Assembly: GCA_003339645.1 (NCBI GenBank)
Contig: QNUV01000021.1
Location: 992,001 to 1,056,000 of the forward strand
Direction: 5' to 3'
Length of the DNA: 64,000 nucleotides
DNA from: Microbacterium arborescens
Lineage (GTDB): Bacteria; Actinomycetota; Actinomycetes; Actinomycetales; Microbacteriaceae
Shown: one piece after another, positions 1-8,202 of the stretch
Layout of the letters: each line of letters starts with the position of its first letter
Position numbering within the stretch: the first letter of the stretch is position 1
Translations under genes and position numbers: made by a program
The notes under the pieces: generated by a model
What the model saw: the letters and a program-made list of their open reading frames with translations, nothing else
Database searches by the model: none
Told to the model about the DNA's origin: nothing

Positions 1-615
1 GACCTCGACGGCCGAGAGGGGGCCGACGCCGGACGCGTCGGTGGAGACGCCGAGAACGGTGAACGAATCGATGTCGAACGAGCCGCCGCCGAAGCCTCCA
101 CCCGGACCGCCCTGGCCCTCGCCGGGAACGCGCTGCTGCGCCGAGGCCTCGCCGTCGCCTTGAACGTCGTCCGCAACGCCGTCGCTCGGAACCTGCGGCA
201 GCTCCCCGTCGAAGTTCGTGTTGGTGAGACTCAGTGCGCCGACGGCCGCTGCGACGCCCTCGGTTCCCGCAACGGCGTCGACCGTGCTGCCGTCGAGGGT
301 GCCGCGCCGGAAGTCGGTCATCAGTCTCGACTGACTCAGGTTGGTGGCCCCGTCCTCGCCGGTCTGCGCGTCACCGCCGCCGAACTCGAAGCTCGGTCCG
401 CCCCCCTGCCCCGGTTCCGACTCGGTGCCGGACACGGTCAGGTCTGTGCCGACGCCGTACACGGCTGCGAGGGCCGACGACTGAGCGTCCTTCACGCCTG
501 CCGCGAGGGCGTTGACGATGATGACCAGCGCGATCGCGATCGCGAGGCCGGCTGCGACGATGGCGGTCTGCTTCTTTCGGCCGGACAACTCCCGGCGCAG
601 ATAAGTCAGGTACAT
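1..615 (-). CDS. ABC transporter permease (MacB/FtsX type), N-terminal part
   Basis: The frame is open from an ATG at 615 to the window edge, giving the first 205 residues; the C-terminal part lies outside. The start has a good ribosome site (GAAGGAG, about six bases upstream). The protein begins MYLTYLRREL, followed by a membrane segment (about residues 18-40), then a long extracytoplasmic region with Gly/Gln-rich stretches. This layout matches MacB/FtsX-family permeases, in which a large periplasmic-type domain follows the first helix. Such permeases usually work with a LolD/MacB-type ATPase, which is not in the window. Substrate unknown. The AT-richer gap at 616-744 probably carries its promoter. 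Confidence 0.75.
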   Translation of the reverse strand, partial: MYLTYLRRELSGRKKQTAIVAAGLAIAIALVIIVNALAAGVKDAQSSALAAVYGVGTDLTVSGTESEPGQGGGPSFEFGGGDAQTGEDGATNLSQSRLMTDFRRGTLDGSTVDAVAGTEGVAAAVGALSLTNTNFDGELPQVPSDGVADDVQGDGEASAQQRVPGEGQGGPGGGFGGGSFDIDSFTVLGVSTDASGVGPLSAVEV

Positions 616-744
616 GGGCTCTCCTTCGGGGCGCACAGAGCGCCGACGAACGAGAAACTAAGCGGCCCGCCGATGACGAGCGTTGGCTTTTCTTATCTAC
701 GACTTATGTAACTGGGGCCGTGCGGCGTCGGACCGCGAACGCGC

Positions 745-2157
745 TCAGGCCGGATGCCGCTTGAGCAGCTTCGCTGCCACGATCATCGCGCCGCCGAGCA
801 CGGCGGGGATGCCGCCGCCCGGGTGAACCGAGGCGCCGACCCGCCAGAGCCAGGGTGCGCGGAGGTCGTGCTGCGCGGGCTGGTGCAGCGGGCCGCTCAT
901 CCACAGCGGTCGCGACGCCCCGTAGAGGGCGCCGTGGGGTTCGCCGAACGATCCGAAATAGCGGGGGTCGAGCACGGTCGTCTCGGTCATCCCGTCGGTG
1001 AGGAGTCCATCGAGGCCCATGACGCCCGAGATGCGCTCGATCTCGCGCCTCACGAACGGGTGGTCGAGCGAGTAGCCCTGGCCGTCGGCGGGGCTCGTCA
1101 GCAGGACGGCGAGCGTGCCGCGGTCGTTCGGGTAGATCTCGCCGGCCCGGTAGTGGTTGACGAACGCCATCGTGTCGGCGGGCTCATCGCCGGCGGCGAG
1201 ACTGCGGTGCAGGGCGTCGGGCTTCGTGGGCAGGATGACGCTGTGCGCGGCGATCCGCTCGGGGAGGGGCGTCTCGAGCACGCCGTAGATCGCGACCGCC
1301 GAGCACGACAGCTGCGGCGAGCCGGGAACCACGCGGCGCCGCCCCAGCAGTCCGTCGAGCCGTGACGCGTCGAGACCGCTCACGACGACATCCGCGTCGT
1401 GCACACCGCGCTCGGTCGTGACGCGTCCGCGCTCGATGCGCGTGACGCGCTCGCCGGTGCGGATCTCGACGCCCGCGGCATCCGCCAGCCGCTGCAGCGC
1501 GATGACGATCTCAAACACCCCGCCTCGGGGCACCCACACCCCGTCGGCGGCCATGACGGCGGGCATGCTCGCGTACAACGCCGGGGTGCGGGAGGGGGAG
1601 ACCCCCGCGTTGAGGGTGTGGATCGCGATGATCTCGCGCAGGCCCTCGGGCATCCAGGTCAGGCTGTCGAGGTAGGCCCGGGTGCTGAGGTGCCGTCCGT
1701 ATACGGCGAGCAGCCGACGCAGTGCGGGCAGCGACGCGCGATCGAGCGGGTCGGCGACGAGCAGCGCGGCGACGTCGTCCGCGAGGGGTGCGTGCTCGTC
1801 GCTGAAACGCTTCCACGCGGAGTGCCAGGGGTGCCCTTCGGGCACGGGCAGCGAGACCTCTTCGCCCCGGTAGTAGTAGCGGCCCACCTCATCCAGACGC
1901 ACGAGGTCGAGCCCACCGGCATCCGTGACCGTTCGCGACCCCGCGCCCAACCGGCGCAGCAGCTCGTCCCAGACGGACGGGAACGTGACGAGCGATGGGC
2001 CCGTGTCGATGCGCTCGCCGTCGAGTTCGATGCGTCGGCTCTTGCCGCCGACGGTCTCGGCCGCTTCGAGCAGGGTCACGCGGTGACCGGCGTGGGCGAG
2101 CAGGGCGGATGCTGCGAGCCCGCCGAGGCCCGCCCCGACGACGACGATGCGGCTCAT
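745..2157 (-). CDS. Phytoene desaturase-family FAD oxidoreductase (CrtI/CrtD type)
   Basis: A 470-residue flavoprotein with an N-terminal Rossmann dinucleotide motif GAGLGG (residues 8-13), the VGGKSRR and DTGPS signatures (about 36-55) and a C-terminal FAD-contact region GASVHPGGGIP, all typical of carotenoid desaturases and isomerases. The GGKSRR variant is closer to CrtD-like 3,4-desaturases than to classical CrtI, but this is a reading by eye. The ATG start overlaps the stop of the upstream prenyltransferase gene by four bases, so the two are translationally coupled and probably act on the same carotenoid. The geranylgeranyl diphosphate synthase and phytoene synthase genes are not in the window. 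Confidence 0.8.
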   Translation of the reverse strand: MSRIVVVGAGLGGLAASALLAHAGHRVTLLEAAETVGGKSRRIELDGERIDTGPSLVTFPSVWDELLRRLGAGSRTVTDAGGLDLVRLDEVGRYYYRGEEVSLPVPEGHPWHSAWKRFSDEHAPLADDVAALLVADPLDRASLPALRRLLAVYGRHLSTRAYLDSLTWMPEGLREIIAIHTLNAGVSPSRTPALYASMPAVMAADGVWVPRGGVFEIVIALQRLADAAGVEIRTGERVTRIERGRVTTERGVHDADVVVSGLDASRLDGLLGRRRVVPGSPQLSCSAVAIYGVLETPLPERIAAHSVILPTKPDALHRSLAAGDEPADTMAFVNHYRAGEIYPNDRGTLAVLLTSPADGQGYSLDHPFVRREIERISGVMGLDGLLTDGMTETTVLDPRYFGSFGEPHGALYGASRPLWMSGPLHQPAQHDLRAPWLWRVGASVHPGGGIPAVLGGAMIVAAKLLKRHPA

Positions 2158-3002
2158 GGATAGACCCCCAGGAACATGGCTGCGAGCAGCAGCCCGCTGG
2201 CGACCGAGCCCGCGATGTACGGGAACGCGATCGACAGCGGGTAGAGCCTGCGACCGGTGGCGGGCGTGGGGCGCAGCAGCATCCAGACGACGAGGGTACC
2301 GGCGAGGGCGAGGTTGACGAGGGCGACGGGCAGGCTGACGAGCGCGAACAGCACCGTCGAGACCAGCCACCACGCCCCGCTCCACAGGGCCGTCCCACGC
2401 GGGCCGAGCAGGACGGCGGTCGTGGTGATGCCGGCCTCGCGGTCTTCGTCGATGTCCTGCACGGCGTCGTAGGCGTGCTTCGCGACGCTCCAGGCCAGCA
2501 GTCCGACGACGGCGGGCCAGACCGGCGGCGCCTCGAGAGCGACCGGCATGATCAGCAACGGCAGGCCGTATGCGGCGTTGCTCAGCGAGTCGAGGAACGG
2601 TCGCGCCTTGAACCGCAGCGGCGGAGCAGAGTAGAAGACGAACACGCCCGCGTAGAGCAGAATCAGACCGACCGCCGCGATGGGCAGCGCGATGACGAAG
2701 TAGACGAGGAACGGGACGTTGGTGATGGCCACTGCCCATGCGATCAGCTTCACCTCGCGGGGCTCGATTCGCGCACCCTCGATCGACCCCTTGCGCGGGT
2801 TCAGCGCATCCGTGTCCTGATCGAAGATGTCGTTCACGCCATAGATCAGCAGGTTGAACGGCAGCGTCAGCCAGATCAGCAGCGGAATCGCGGCGACGTC
2901 GATGAGCTGACCGGTCAGCCACATGCCGAGCGCGCCCGTGCCGATCGTGTTGATCCACAGAACGGGCCGCGAGATGTGGACGAGGCGCGCGATCGGGGTC
3001 AT
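2154..3002 (-). CDS. UbiA-family prenyltransferase (lycopene elongase-like)
   Basis: A 282-residue integral membrane protein with about eight hydrophobic segments. Both Asp-rich motifs of the UbiA superfamily are present: NDIFDQDTD at residues 57-65 and DAVQDIDED at 179-187, which bind the Mg-diphosphate of the prenyl donor. Its coupling to a carotenoid desaturase suggests a C50 carotenoid elongase such as CrtEb or haloarchaeal LyeJ, adding dimethylallyl units to lycopene. A quinone or other lipid prenyltransferase cannot be excluded. The desaturase gene follows with a four-base overlap. Confidence 0.8.
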   Translation of the reverse strand: MTPIARLVHISRPVLWINTIGTGALGMWLTGQLIDVAAIPLLIWLTLPFNLLIYGVNDIFDQDTDALNPRKGSIEGARIEPREVKLIAWAVAITNVPFLVYFVIALPIAAVGLILLYAGVFVFYSAPPLRFKARPFLDSLSNAAYGLPLLIMPVALEAPPVWPAVVGLLAWSVAKHAYDAVQDIDEDREAGITTTAVLLGPRGTALWSGAWWLVSTVLFALVSLPVALVNLALAGTLVVWMLLRPTPATGRRLYPLSIAFPYIAGSVASGLLLAAMFLGVYP

Positions 3003-3068
3003 CCGAGGTCCGTCCGATCCAGACGCGGCATGTCATCGTTCACGCGGATGCTCACGCCTCACGGTACC

Positions 3069-3998
3069 TCAGCGACGAAGGGGCGCAGCTCCGCTGCTCT
3101 CGACGCGGGTTCGGCGACGAAGAGCGGTTGAGATCAGCGCGCCGACTGCGCCGATGCACGCCGCCACGATCAGCGGCGGCACGGCGAGATCGACGGCGGT
3201 CAGCGCCATCACGAAGACCCCGATGCCATAGTCGGCCATCTCCGCCGGGTAGGGCGCCAGCACGCGCGTCCCCGCGGCGGACGAGACGGCGGTGAAGAAG
3301 GCCGGTCCGACCCACAACGCGGCCAGGCTGACGACGACGGCCGCGACCCGCCCGGCCGTGCGGAACCCGCACCATGCGATGACGGCGCCGACGAGAACGG
3401 CAGGAAGCCACCGCAGCAGCAACAGAACAGCCGAGGTGGCCGGGTCGTTCGTGAGCGAGAGATAGCTCTGCAACGGCAGTCCGATCCACCCGGGGACGGT
3501 GATCGCCGTGAGCGACAGAGCGATCGCGGCGCCGGGGACGGGGCCTCGCGCGGTGAGAAGCAGCACGAGCATGCTCATCAGCAGCGAGACGACCATGACC
3601 GCGATCACTGCCGCCGCATAGAGGATGCGGCGGCTCGAGTCCTCGAGCATCGATACCGTCACGACCGACGACTGCACGACCGCGATGACCTGGATCACGG
3701 CTACCCCGAGCACGAGCAGGCCTGTCGCGTGGCGGGGGCGGCGGTGGCGCAGCGTGCGTGCCGAGAGGCCCGCGACGGCGCCCCCGACGACGAGCAGTGA
3801 GACGATCGTCGTGAGGAAGTACTGGCTGAACGGCAGCAGGGAGAACGGCGTCGCCGGGTCGGTCTGATCTGCGGCGAGATTCTGCAGGGGGAGCCGCGCG
3901 CCGGTGATCAGCCAGGGCAGCAGACCCGCGACCGCGCTCCCGGCCCCGACGAGGACCCAGACGGCGCCGGACAGAGGGGGGCGGTGGATGCTGCTCAC
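3069..3998 (-). CDS. Multi-pass membrane protein of unknown function
   Basis: A 309-residue hydrophobic protein with about eight predicted membrane helices and a short basic C-terminus. The start is a GTG (reading VSSIHRPP). I do not recognise a family. It lies between the prenyltransferase and the SDR/photolyase pair on the same strand, and its 3' end is 66 bases upstream of the prenyltransferase start, so it could be the first gene of the carotenoid operon. It does not look like CruF or the heterodimeric lycopene cyclases. Confidence 0.7.
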   Translation of the reverse strand: MSSIHRPPLSGAVWVLVGAGSAVAGLLPWLITGARLPLQNLAADQTDPATPFSLLPFSQYFLTTIVSLLVVGGAVAGLSARTLRHRRPRHATGLLVLGVAVIQVIAVVQSSVVTVSMLEDSSRRILYAAAVIAVMVVSLLMSMLVLLLTARGPVPGAAIALSLTAITVPGWIGLPLQSYLSLTNDPATSAVLLLLRWLPAVLVGAVIAWCGFRTAGRVAAVVVSLAALWVGPAFFTAVSSAAGTRVLAPYPAEMADYGIGVFVMALTAVDLAVPPLIVAACIGAVGALISTALRRRTRVESSGAAPLRR

Positions 3999-4024
3999 CC
4001 GCGCAGACTATCGACACCGGACGG

Positions 4025-4777
4025 CTACTTCACCGATGGCCGGATGGTCGTGAATCCGCCGTCGACCGGGATCACCTGGCCGGTGATGCGGGAGGCGTCG
4101 GGGGAGAGCAGCCAGTCCATGACCACGGCGACCTCGTCGGCGGACTGCACACCGCCGAGCGGATACTGCTTCTCGGCACTCTCGCGCAGCATGGGTGCGG
4201 CGAGCATGCCCGCGGTCAGAGGTGTGTCGGTCATGCCGGGAGCGACCGCGTTCACCCGGATGCCGCGCGCGGCGTAGGTCGCGGCGGCGCTGCGCACGAG
4301 AGCCTCGACACCGCCCTTCGCCGCGGCGATCACCTCGTGGTTCGCGACGCCGATACGGGCGACGACCGAGCTCGCGAAGACCGCGGCGCCCGGCGCCTTG
4401 CCCGTCGCGTCGAGCCAGGCGTGCAGGATCCAGAGGCTGCTCTCGAGATTGACGCGCAGCACGTCGCGAGCCTCGTCGGTCTTCGTGCGGTGCAGTGGCG
4501 TGATGAGCGTGCTGCCCACCGCGTGAGCGAGCAGCGCGGGCGGGCCGCCGAGCGCGGTGCGGCATTCCGCGAACGCGGTCGCTGCGCCGTCGGGCGTCGT
4601 GACGTCGGTTTCGATGTGCGCGTCGGCGTCGACGTCCGCGAGCGATGCGGCGTCCCGGCCGACGGCGGCGACACGCACGCCGCGAGCGCGCAGGCGTGCG
4701 ACGAGCGCTCGGCCCACCCCGCCCCGGGCGCCGGTGACGAGCGCGATGTCGTTCTGTGCGGCGTTGCCGTCGGTCAT
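4025..4777 (-). CDS. Atypical SDR-family protein lacking the catalytic tyrosine
   Basis: A 250-residue short-chain dehydrogenase/reductase fold protein with the cofactor motif TGARGGVG (about residues 15-22), the segment RVNAVAPG and the C-terminal VDGGF. The usual YxxxK active site is altered: the lysine is present (K154) but the tyrosine position is Ile150 (EVIAAAK), and the NNAG motif reads AHAVG. Classical reductase activity is therefore doubtful. The ATG overlaps the stop of the upstream cryptochrome/photolyase gene by four bases, so the pair is co-translated and may act together. Confidence 0.8.
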   Translation of the reverse strand: MTDGNAAQNDIALVTGARGGVGRALVARLRARGVRVAAVGRDAASLADVDADAHIETDVTTPDGAATAFAECRTALGGPPALLAHAVGSTLITPLHRTKTDEARDVLRVNLESSLWILHAWLDATGKAPGAAVFASSVVARIGVANHEVIAAAKGGVEALVRSAAATYAARGIRVNAVAPGMTDTPLTAGMLAAPMLRESAEKQYPLGGVQSADEVAVVMDWLLSPDASRITGQVIPVDGGFTTIRPSVK

Positions 4778-6330
4778 CGGGCTCCTTCCGGTGCGGGCAC
4801 GTCGCCGCGCCGGATGGCGTCGGCGCGGCCCCGGATCGCGGCGATCTCGTCATCGTCGAGGCGGTCGAGGTTCTTCACCTGCAGCGCCATGCGGTGGTTC
4901 TCGGCGAGGGGCTCCTCGTGCCGGATGAGGTAGTCCCAGTACAGGGTCGTGAAGGGGCAAGCGTCCTCGCCGACCCGCTTCGCCGGGTCGAACGGGCACG
5001 TCTTGCAGTACGGGCTCATCCGGTCGATGTACTTGCCCGTCGCTGCGTAGGGCTTGCTTCCCATGAGCCCGCCGTCGGCGTACTGGCTCATCCCGAGGGT
5101 GTTCGGGAGCTCGGCCCACTCGACCGCGTCGACGTAGACGGCGAGGTACCAGGTGTGCACCTCGCGCGGGTCGACGCCGAGCAGCATCGCGTAGAGACCC
5201 GTGACCATGAGGCGCTGGATGTGGTGCGCGTACCCGTTCTCGAGCGTCGTGCCGACGGCATCCTTCAGGCATGCCATCGGGGTGTCGCCCGTCCAGTACC
5301 AGTCGGGCAGCGGCTCGAACGCCTCGAAAGCGTTCCGCTGGACGTAGCCGGGCATCTGCGTCCAGTAGATCCCGCGCACGTACTCGCGCCAGCCGAGGAT
5401 CTGCCGGATGAATCCCTCGACTGCCGACAGGGGCGCGCGCTTCGAGCGGTACGCCTCCTCGGCGGCGGCCACGACCTCACGCGGATGCAGCAGCTTGAGG
5501 TTCATCGACGACGACAGGTGCGCGTGCCACAGCCAGGGTTCGCCCGGCCACATCGCATCCTGAGCGTCGCCGAAGCCGGGCAGTCGTTCGTCGATGAAGA
5601 GGTCGAGCGCCTCGAGCGCTTGCGCACGGGTGACCGGCCAGGCGAACGAGTCGAGCGAACCGGGGTGCTCGCCGAACTCCTTCTCGACGAGCTCGATCAC
5701 CTCACGCGTGATCTCATCGGGCGGAAAGGTCGCCCGTGGCGGGACGAGCCCGGGTCCCTGCTTGGGGAACGGCTTGCGGTTGTCGGCGTCGTAGTTCCAC
5801 TGGCCGCCGACGGGCTGTCCTCGGGTGGTCATGAGGATGCTGTGCCGCTTGCGCATCTCACGGTAGAAGTACTCCATTCGAAGCGACGCCCGGCCTTCGG
5901 CGTGCTCGGCGAACTCGGCGACGGTCGAGAAGAAGTGCCGGTCGACGCGGATGTCGAGAGGGATGCCGGCGGCATCCGCGGTCTGCTGCAGCGCTTCGCG
6001 CACGCGCCACTCGCCGGGCTCGGTCATCACGAGCGCCTCGGGCTTCAGCTTCTCCAGGTCGGCGGCGAGCTGGTCGGCGAGAGTGCCCTTGTTCCCCCGC
6101 GCATCGAGCTCCGTGTAATGCAGGGTGTGTCCGGCGTCGCGCTGATCGGCGGCGAAGTGGCGCATCGCCGCGAGGAACACCGCGGTGCGCGGCTTCGAGC
6201 TCCAGACGTGGGTGGACTCTTCGGCGACCTCGGCCATCCAGACGGCATCCTGCGCCGGGTCGAACTCGTCGAAGGCGCTCGCGTCGGGGTCGAGCTGGTC
6301 GCCCAGGACGATCACGAGGTTTCGGAGCAC
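4774..6330 (-). CDS. Iron-sulfur cryptochrome / (6-4) photolyase family protein
   Basis: A 518-residue member of the FeS-BCP group (PhrB/CryB-like; formerly deoxyribodipyrimidine photolyase-related proteins), which bind FAD, a lumazine antenna and a 4Fe-4S cluster. Four cysteines, C354, C442, C445 and C458, have the spacing 88, 3 and 13. This matches the cluster ligands I recall for Agrobacterium PhrB (350, 438, 441, 454). Motifs near the FAD site include SMNLKLL and the helix ending NTLGMSQYADGG. The start chosen is a GTG reading VLRNLVIVLGDQ, where the antenna domain begins; the ribosome site is weak. Likely role is light-driven DNA repair or light sensing. Confidence 0.9.
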   Translation of the reverse strand: MLRNLVIVLGDQLDPDASAFDEFDPAQDAVWMAEVAEESTHVWSSKPRTAVFLAAMRHFAADQRDAGHTLHYTELDARGNKGTLADQLAADLEKLKPEALVMTEPGEWRVREALQQTADAAGIPLDIRVDRHFFSTVAEFAEHAEGRASLRMEYFYREMRKRHSILMTTRGQPVGGQWNYDADNRKPFPKQGPGLVPPRATFPPDEITREVIELVEKEFGEHPGSLDSFAWPVTRAQALEALDLFIDERLPGFGDAQDAMWPGEPWLWHAHLSSSMNLKLLHPREVVAAAEEAYRSKRAPLSAVEGFIRQILGWREYVRGIYWTQMPGYVQRNAFEAFEPLPDWYWTGDTPMACLKDAVGTTLENGYAHHIQRLMVTGLYAMLLGVDPREVHTWYLAVYVDAVEWAELPNTLGMSQYADGGLMGSKPYAATGKYIDRMSPYCKTCPFDPAKRVGEDACPFTTLYWDYLIRHEEPLAENHRMALQVKNLDRLDDDEIAAIRGRADAIRRGDVPAPEGAR

Positions 6331-6501
6331 GGTGTCAGCGTAGGAACGGCCCCGGGTGCGTCCTATCGCTTGTGCGTGAGCCCGGGCTGCGCTAGTCGCG
6401 TGCGTCGACGCGACGCCGAAGCCGTGAGGATCCATCCGTCCGTCGTATGGATGGCGTGAGGGGACATCGCCGGGAGGGTGCGTCGAGCGTAGACCTGAGC
6501 C

Positions 6502-7041
6502 ATGACTCTCACCTCCATCCTCCCGACCCTGCGTCGCAGCATCCCGTCGCCCCACTCGCGGGATGTGTGGCCAGCGCGCACCGTCGTCACGTGTGACGAC
6601 ATCGTCGTCGGCGGTATCTCCGTGAACCGCTTCGTCGAGCTCTGCGGGCTGCCGGCGGTCATGACGGCACCGGCGGTCATTCCGGTGTCGGGCGGGATGT
6701 CGTCATCGACAGCCACGACGACCGTGCTGCTTCTGCGCGTGATGGCGGCTGGAGGCGTCGACGGCGGGACGGCGCTCGCCGTCGACGCCGACCTCGATGC
6801 GGCGGCGTACGCGGTGTGGAGCGAGGCCCGGCTGCTTGCCCGCGTCTCGAGCGCCCACGATCACCGGTTCGCCGTCTGCGGGGCCGACGGCGAACGGCTG
6901 CCGGGGGTCGCGGTCGTCCTGCCCGCCGATACGGGCTGCGGTGATGTCATCGCCGTGCCCTGTCCTGGTGCCCTGTCGGTCGGCGACGTGCGCCCCCATC
7001 CGACTCTCGCAAAGGGTCTGAACGCCGGGGGCGTGGAGTGA
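6502..7041 (+). CDS. Hypothetical protein
   Basis: A 179-residue protein that I cannot assign. Codon use (strong GC at third positions) fits a real gene. It contains TVVTCDDIVVGGISVNRFVE followed by a Cys/Pro-rich stretch and the segment AVIPVSGGMSS; no signal peptide or membrane helix is evident. It is divergent from the cryptochrome gene and convergent with the ATP-grasp gene. The 171-base gap before it holds a small inverted repeat (CCATCC...GGATGG). Confidence 0.6.
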   Translation: MTLTSILPTLRRSIPSPHSRDVWPARTVVTCDDIVVGGISVNRFVELCGLPAVMTAPAVIPVSGGMSSSTATTTVLLLRVMAAGGVDGGTALAVDADLDAAAYAVWSEARLLARVSSAHDHRFAVCGADGERLPGVAVVLPADTGCGDVIAVPCPGALSVGDVRPHPTLAKGLNAGGVE

Positions 7042-7105
7042 TGGTCTACGCGACCGTCTTGTGGGCGAGCCGATGCGCGCGCTACGACGCGATGATCGCG
7101 GCGGC

Positions 7106-8062
7106 TCAGGCCGCGGAGGAGGACGACGAGAGCAGTCCGCCGAGGAACCGGGCGATCTCACCGGGTCCGGATGCGTGAGCCGAGGCCTCGACGTCGGGGT
7201 TGTAGTTCGTGTTCGTGTTGAGGTCGTAGGTGACGAGTCGCCCGTCGATCGTCTCGACGAACTCGATCCCGGCGATGCGGATGTCGACGGTGCGCAGGAA
7301 GTCGCGGTGCTGCACGACCAGGGGATGATCGGCGGTGATCTCGTCGCGCAGCGCGAAGGGCGGATAGGCGGGGGTGGCACCCGTGCCCGCCGCGGGGTCG
7401 ACGACGCACGCATCGGCGGGGCAGAGCTCGAAGCTGCCCGCGCTCGTGTCGACGCGGACGGCGTAGACGAACTCGCCGCCGACGTATTCGGCGCGCGTGA
7501 CGAACGGTTCGCGTGCGAACAGGAACTCCTGGATGAGCGTGATGCCATCGGGGGATGCCTCGAAGTCGGGCCCGTCGACCCAGGCGTCGAACTCGTCGTG
7601 GGAGTCCCAGCGGCGGACGCCGAGACCCTTGCCGCCCTGGTTGTGCTTGCTGATGAACGGCACCGGGAACTCGCGTGCGCGCTCCTTCAGGTCACCCGTG
7701 CCGAAGATGGCGACGGTGTGCGGGACATCGATGCCGCTCGCCCGCAGGGCGGCGTGCTGGGCGACCTTGCTGACCTCGAACTCGAGGACGTGGCTGCCGC
7801 CGATCACCGTGCGGCCCCACGACTCGAGCCACCGCAGTACCGCCCGGCCGTACTCCTTCGACTGCGCGTGGTCGCGCGTGTGCGCCGATGCCGACAGGCG
7901 CGACCAGAAGACCCCCTGCGGCGGCTCGGCCGACAGATCGATGGATCCGTCGGTGAGCAGCCACTGCTCGGCGGGCACGTTCTCGGCGGCGAACGCGGCG
8001 GCGAAGGGCGCCCACCACTCGGGGTTCTCGTGGATCACGTACACCTGCGGAGAAGTCGACAT
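7106..8062 (-). CDS. ATP-grasp / RimK-like ligase
   Basis: A 318-residue protein of the ATP-grasp superfamily, which joins a carboxylate to an amine or thiol with ATP. Visible features are FISKHNQGGKGLGV (nucleotide-binding loop, about residues 140-153), IQEFL at the hinge, and the metal-binding end IEFVETIDGRLVTYDLNTNTNYN. The acceptor is unknown. The gene diverges from a flavin-dependent monooxygenase across a 140-base intergenic region. Confidence 0.8.
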   Translation of the reverse strand: MSTSPQVYVIHENPEWWAPFAAAFAAENVPAEQWLLTDGSIDLSAEPPQGVFWSRLSASAHTRDHAQSKEYGRAVLRWLESWGRTVIGGSHVLEFEVSKVAQHAALRASGIDVPHTVAIFGTGDLKERAREFPVPFISKHNQGGKGLGVRRWDSHDEFDAWVDGPDFEASPDGITLIQEFLFAREPFVTRAEYVGGEFVYAVRVDTSAGSFELCPADACVVDPAAGTGATPAYPPFALRDEITADHPLVVQHRDFLRTVDIRIAGIEFVETIDGRLVTYDLNTNTNYNPDVEASAHASGPGEIARFLGGLLSSSSSAA

Positions 8063-8202
8063 CCCGTCAGGCTAAGCCGATCGAGCCGGGTCGCGGGCCG
8101 CGTGACGGAGCATGACGCGACGCGGACTCCCGCGCGTCCCGACGTCACCGCGCGTGTGAGGATCGACGGGACCGACGGATGTTCCGCCGGAGAGGGAGCA
8201 CC

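Noticed and set aside
1871-1884. A GTAGT-containing match to the RpiR palindrome
   Set aside because: It lies inside the desaturase coding sequence (Tyr codons) and has no second half-site.
2157-3036. An N-terminal extension of the desaturase frame through the prenyltransferase gene
   Set aside because: The desaturase Rossmann motif begins right after the ATG at 2157, and the upstream part is out of frame with a complete UbiA gene.
3069-3998. The membrane protein beside the prenyltransferase as CruF or a lycopene cyclase subunit
   Set aside because: Its length (309 aa) and motifs do not match those families, so it is left unnamed.
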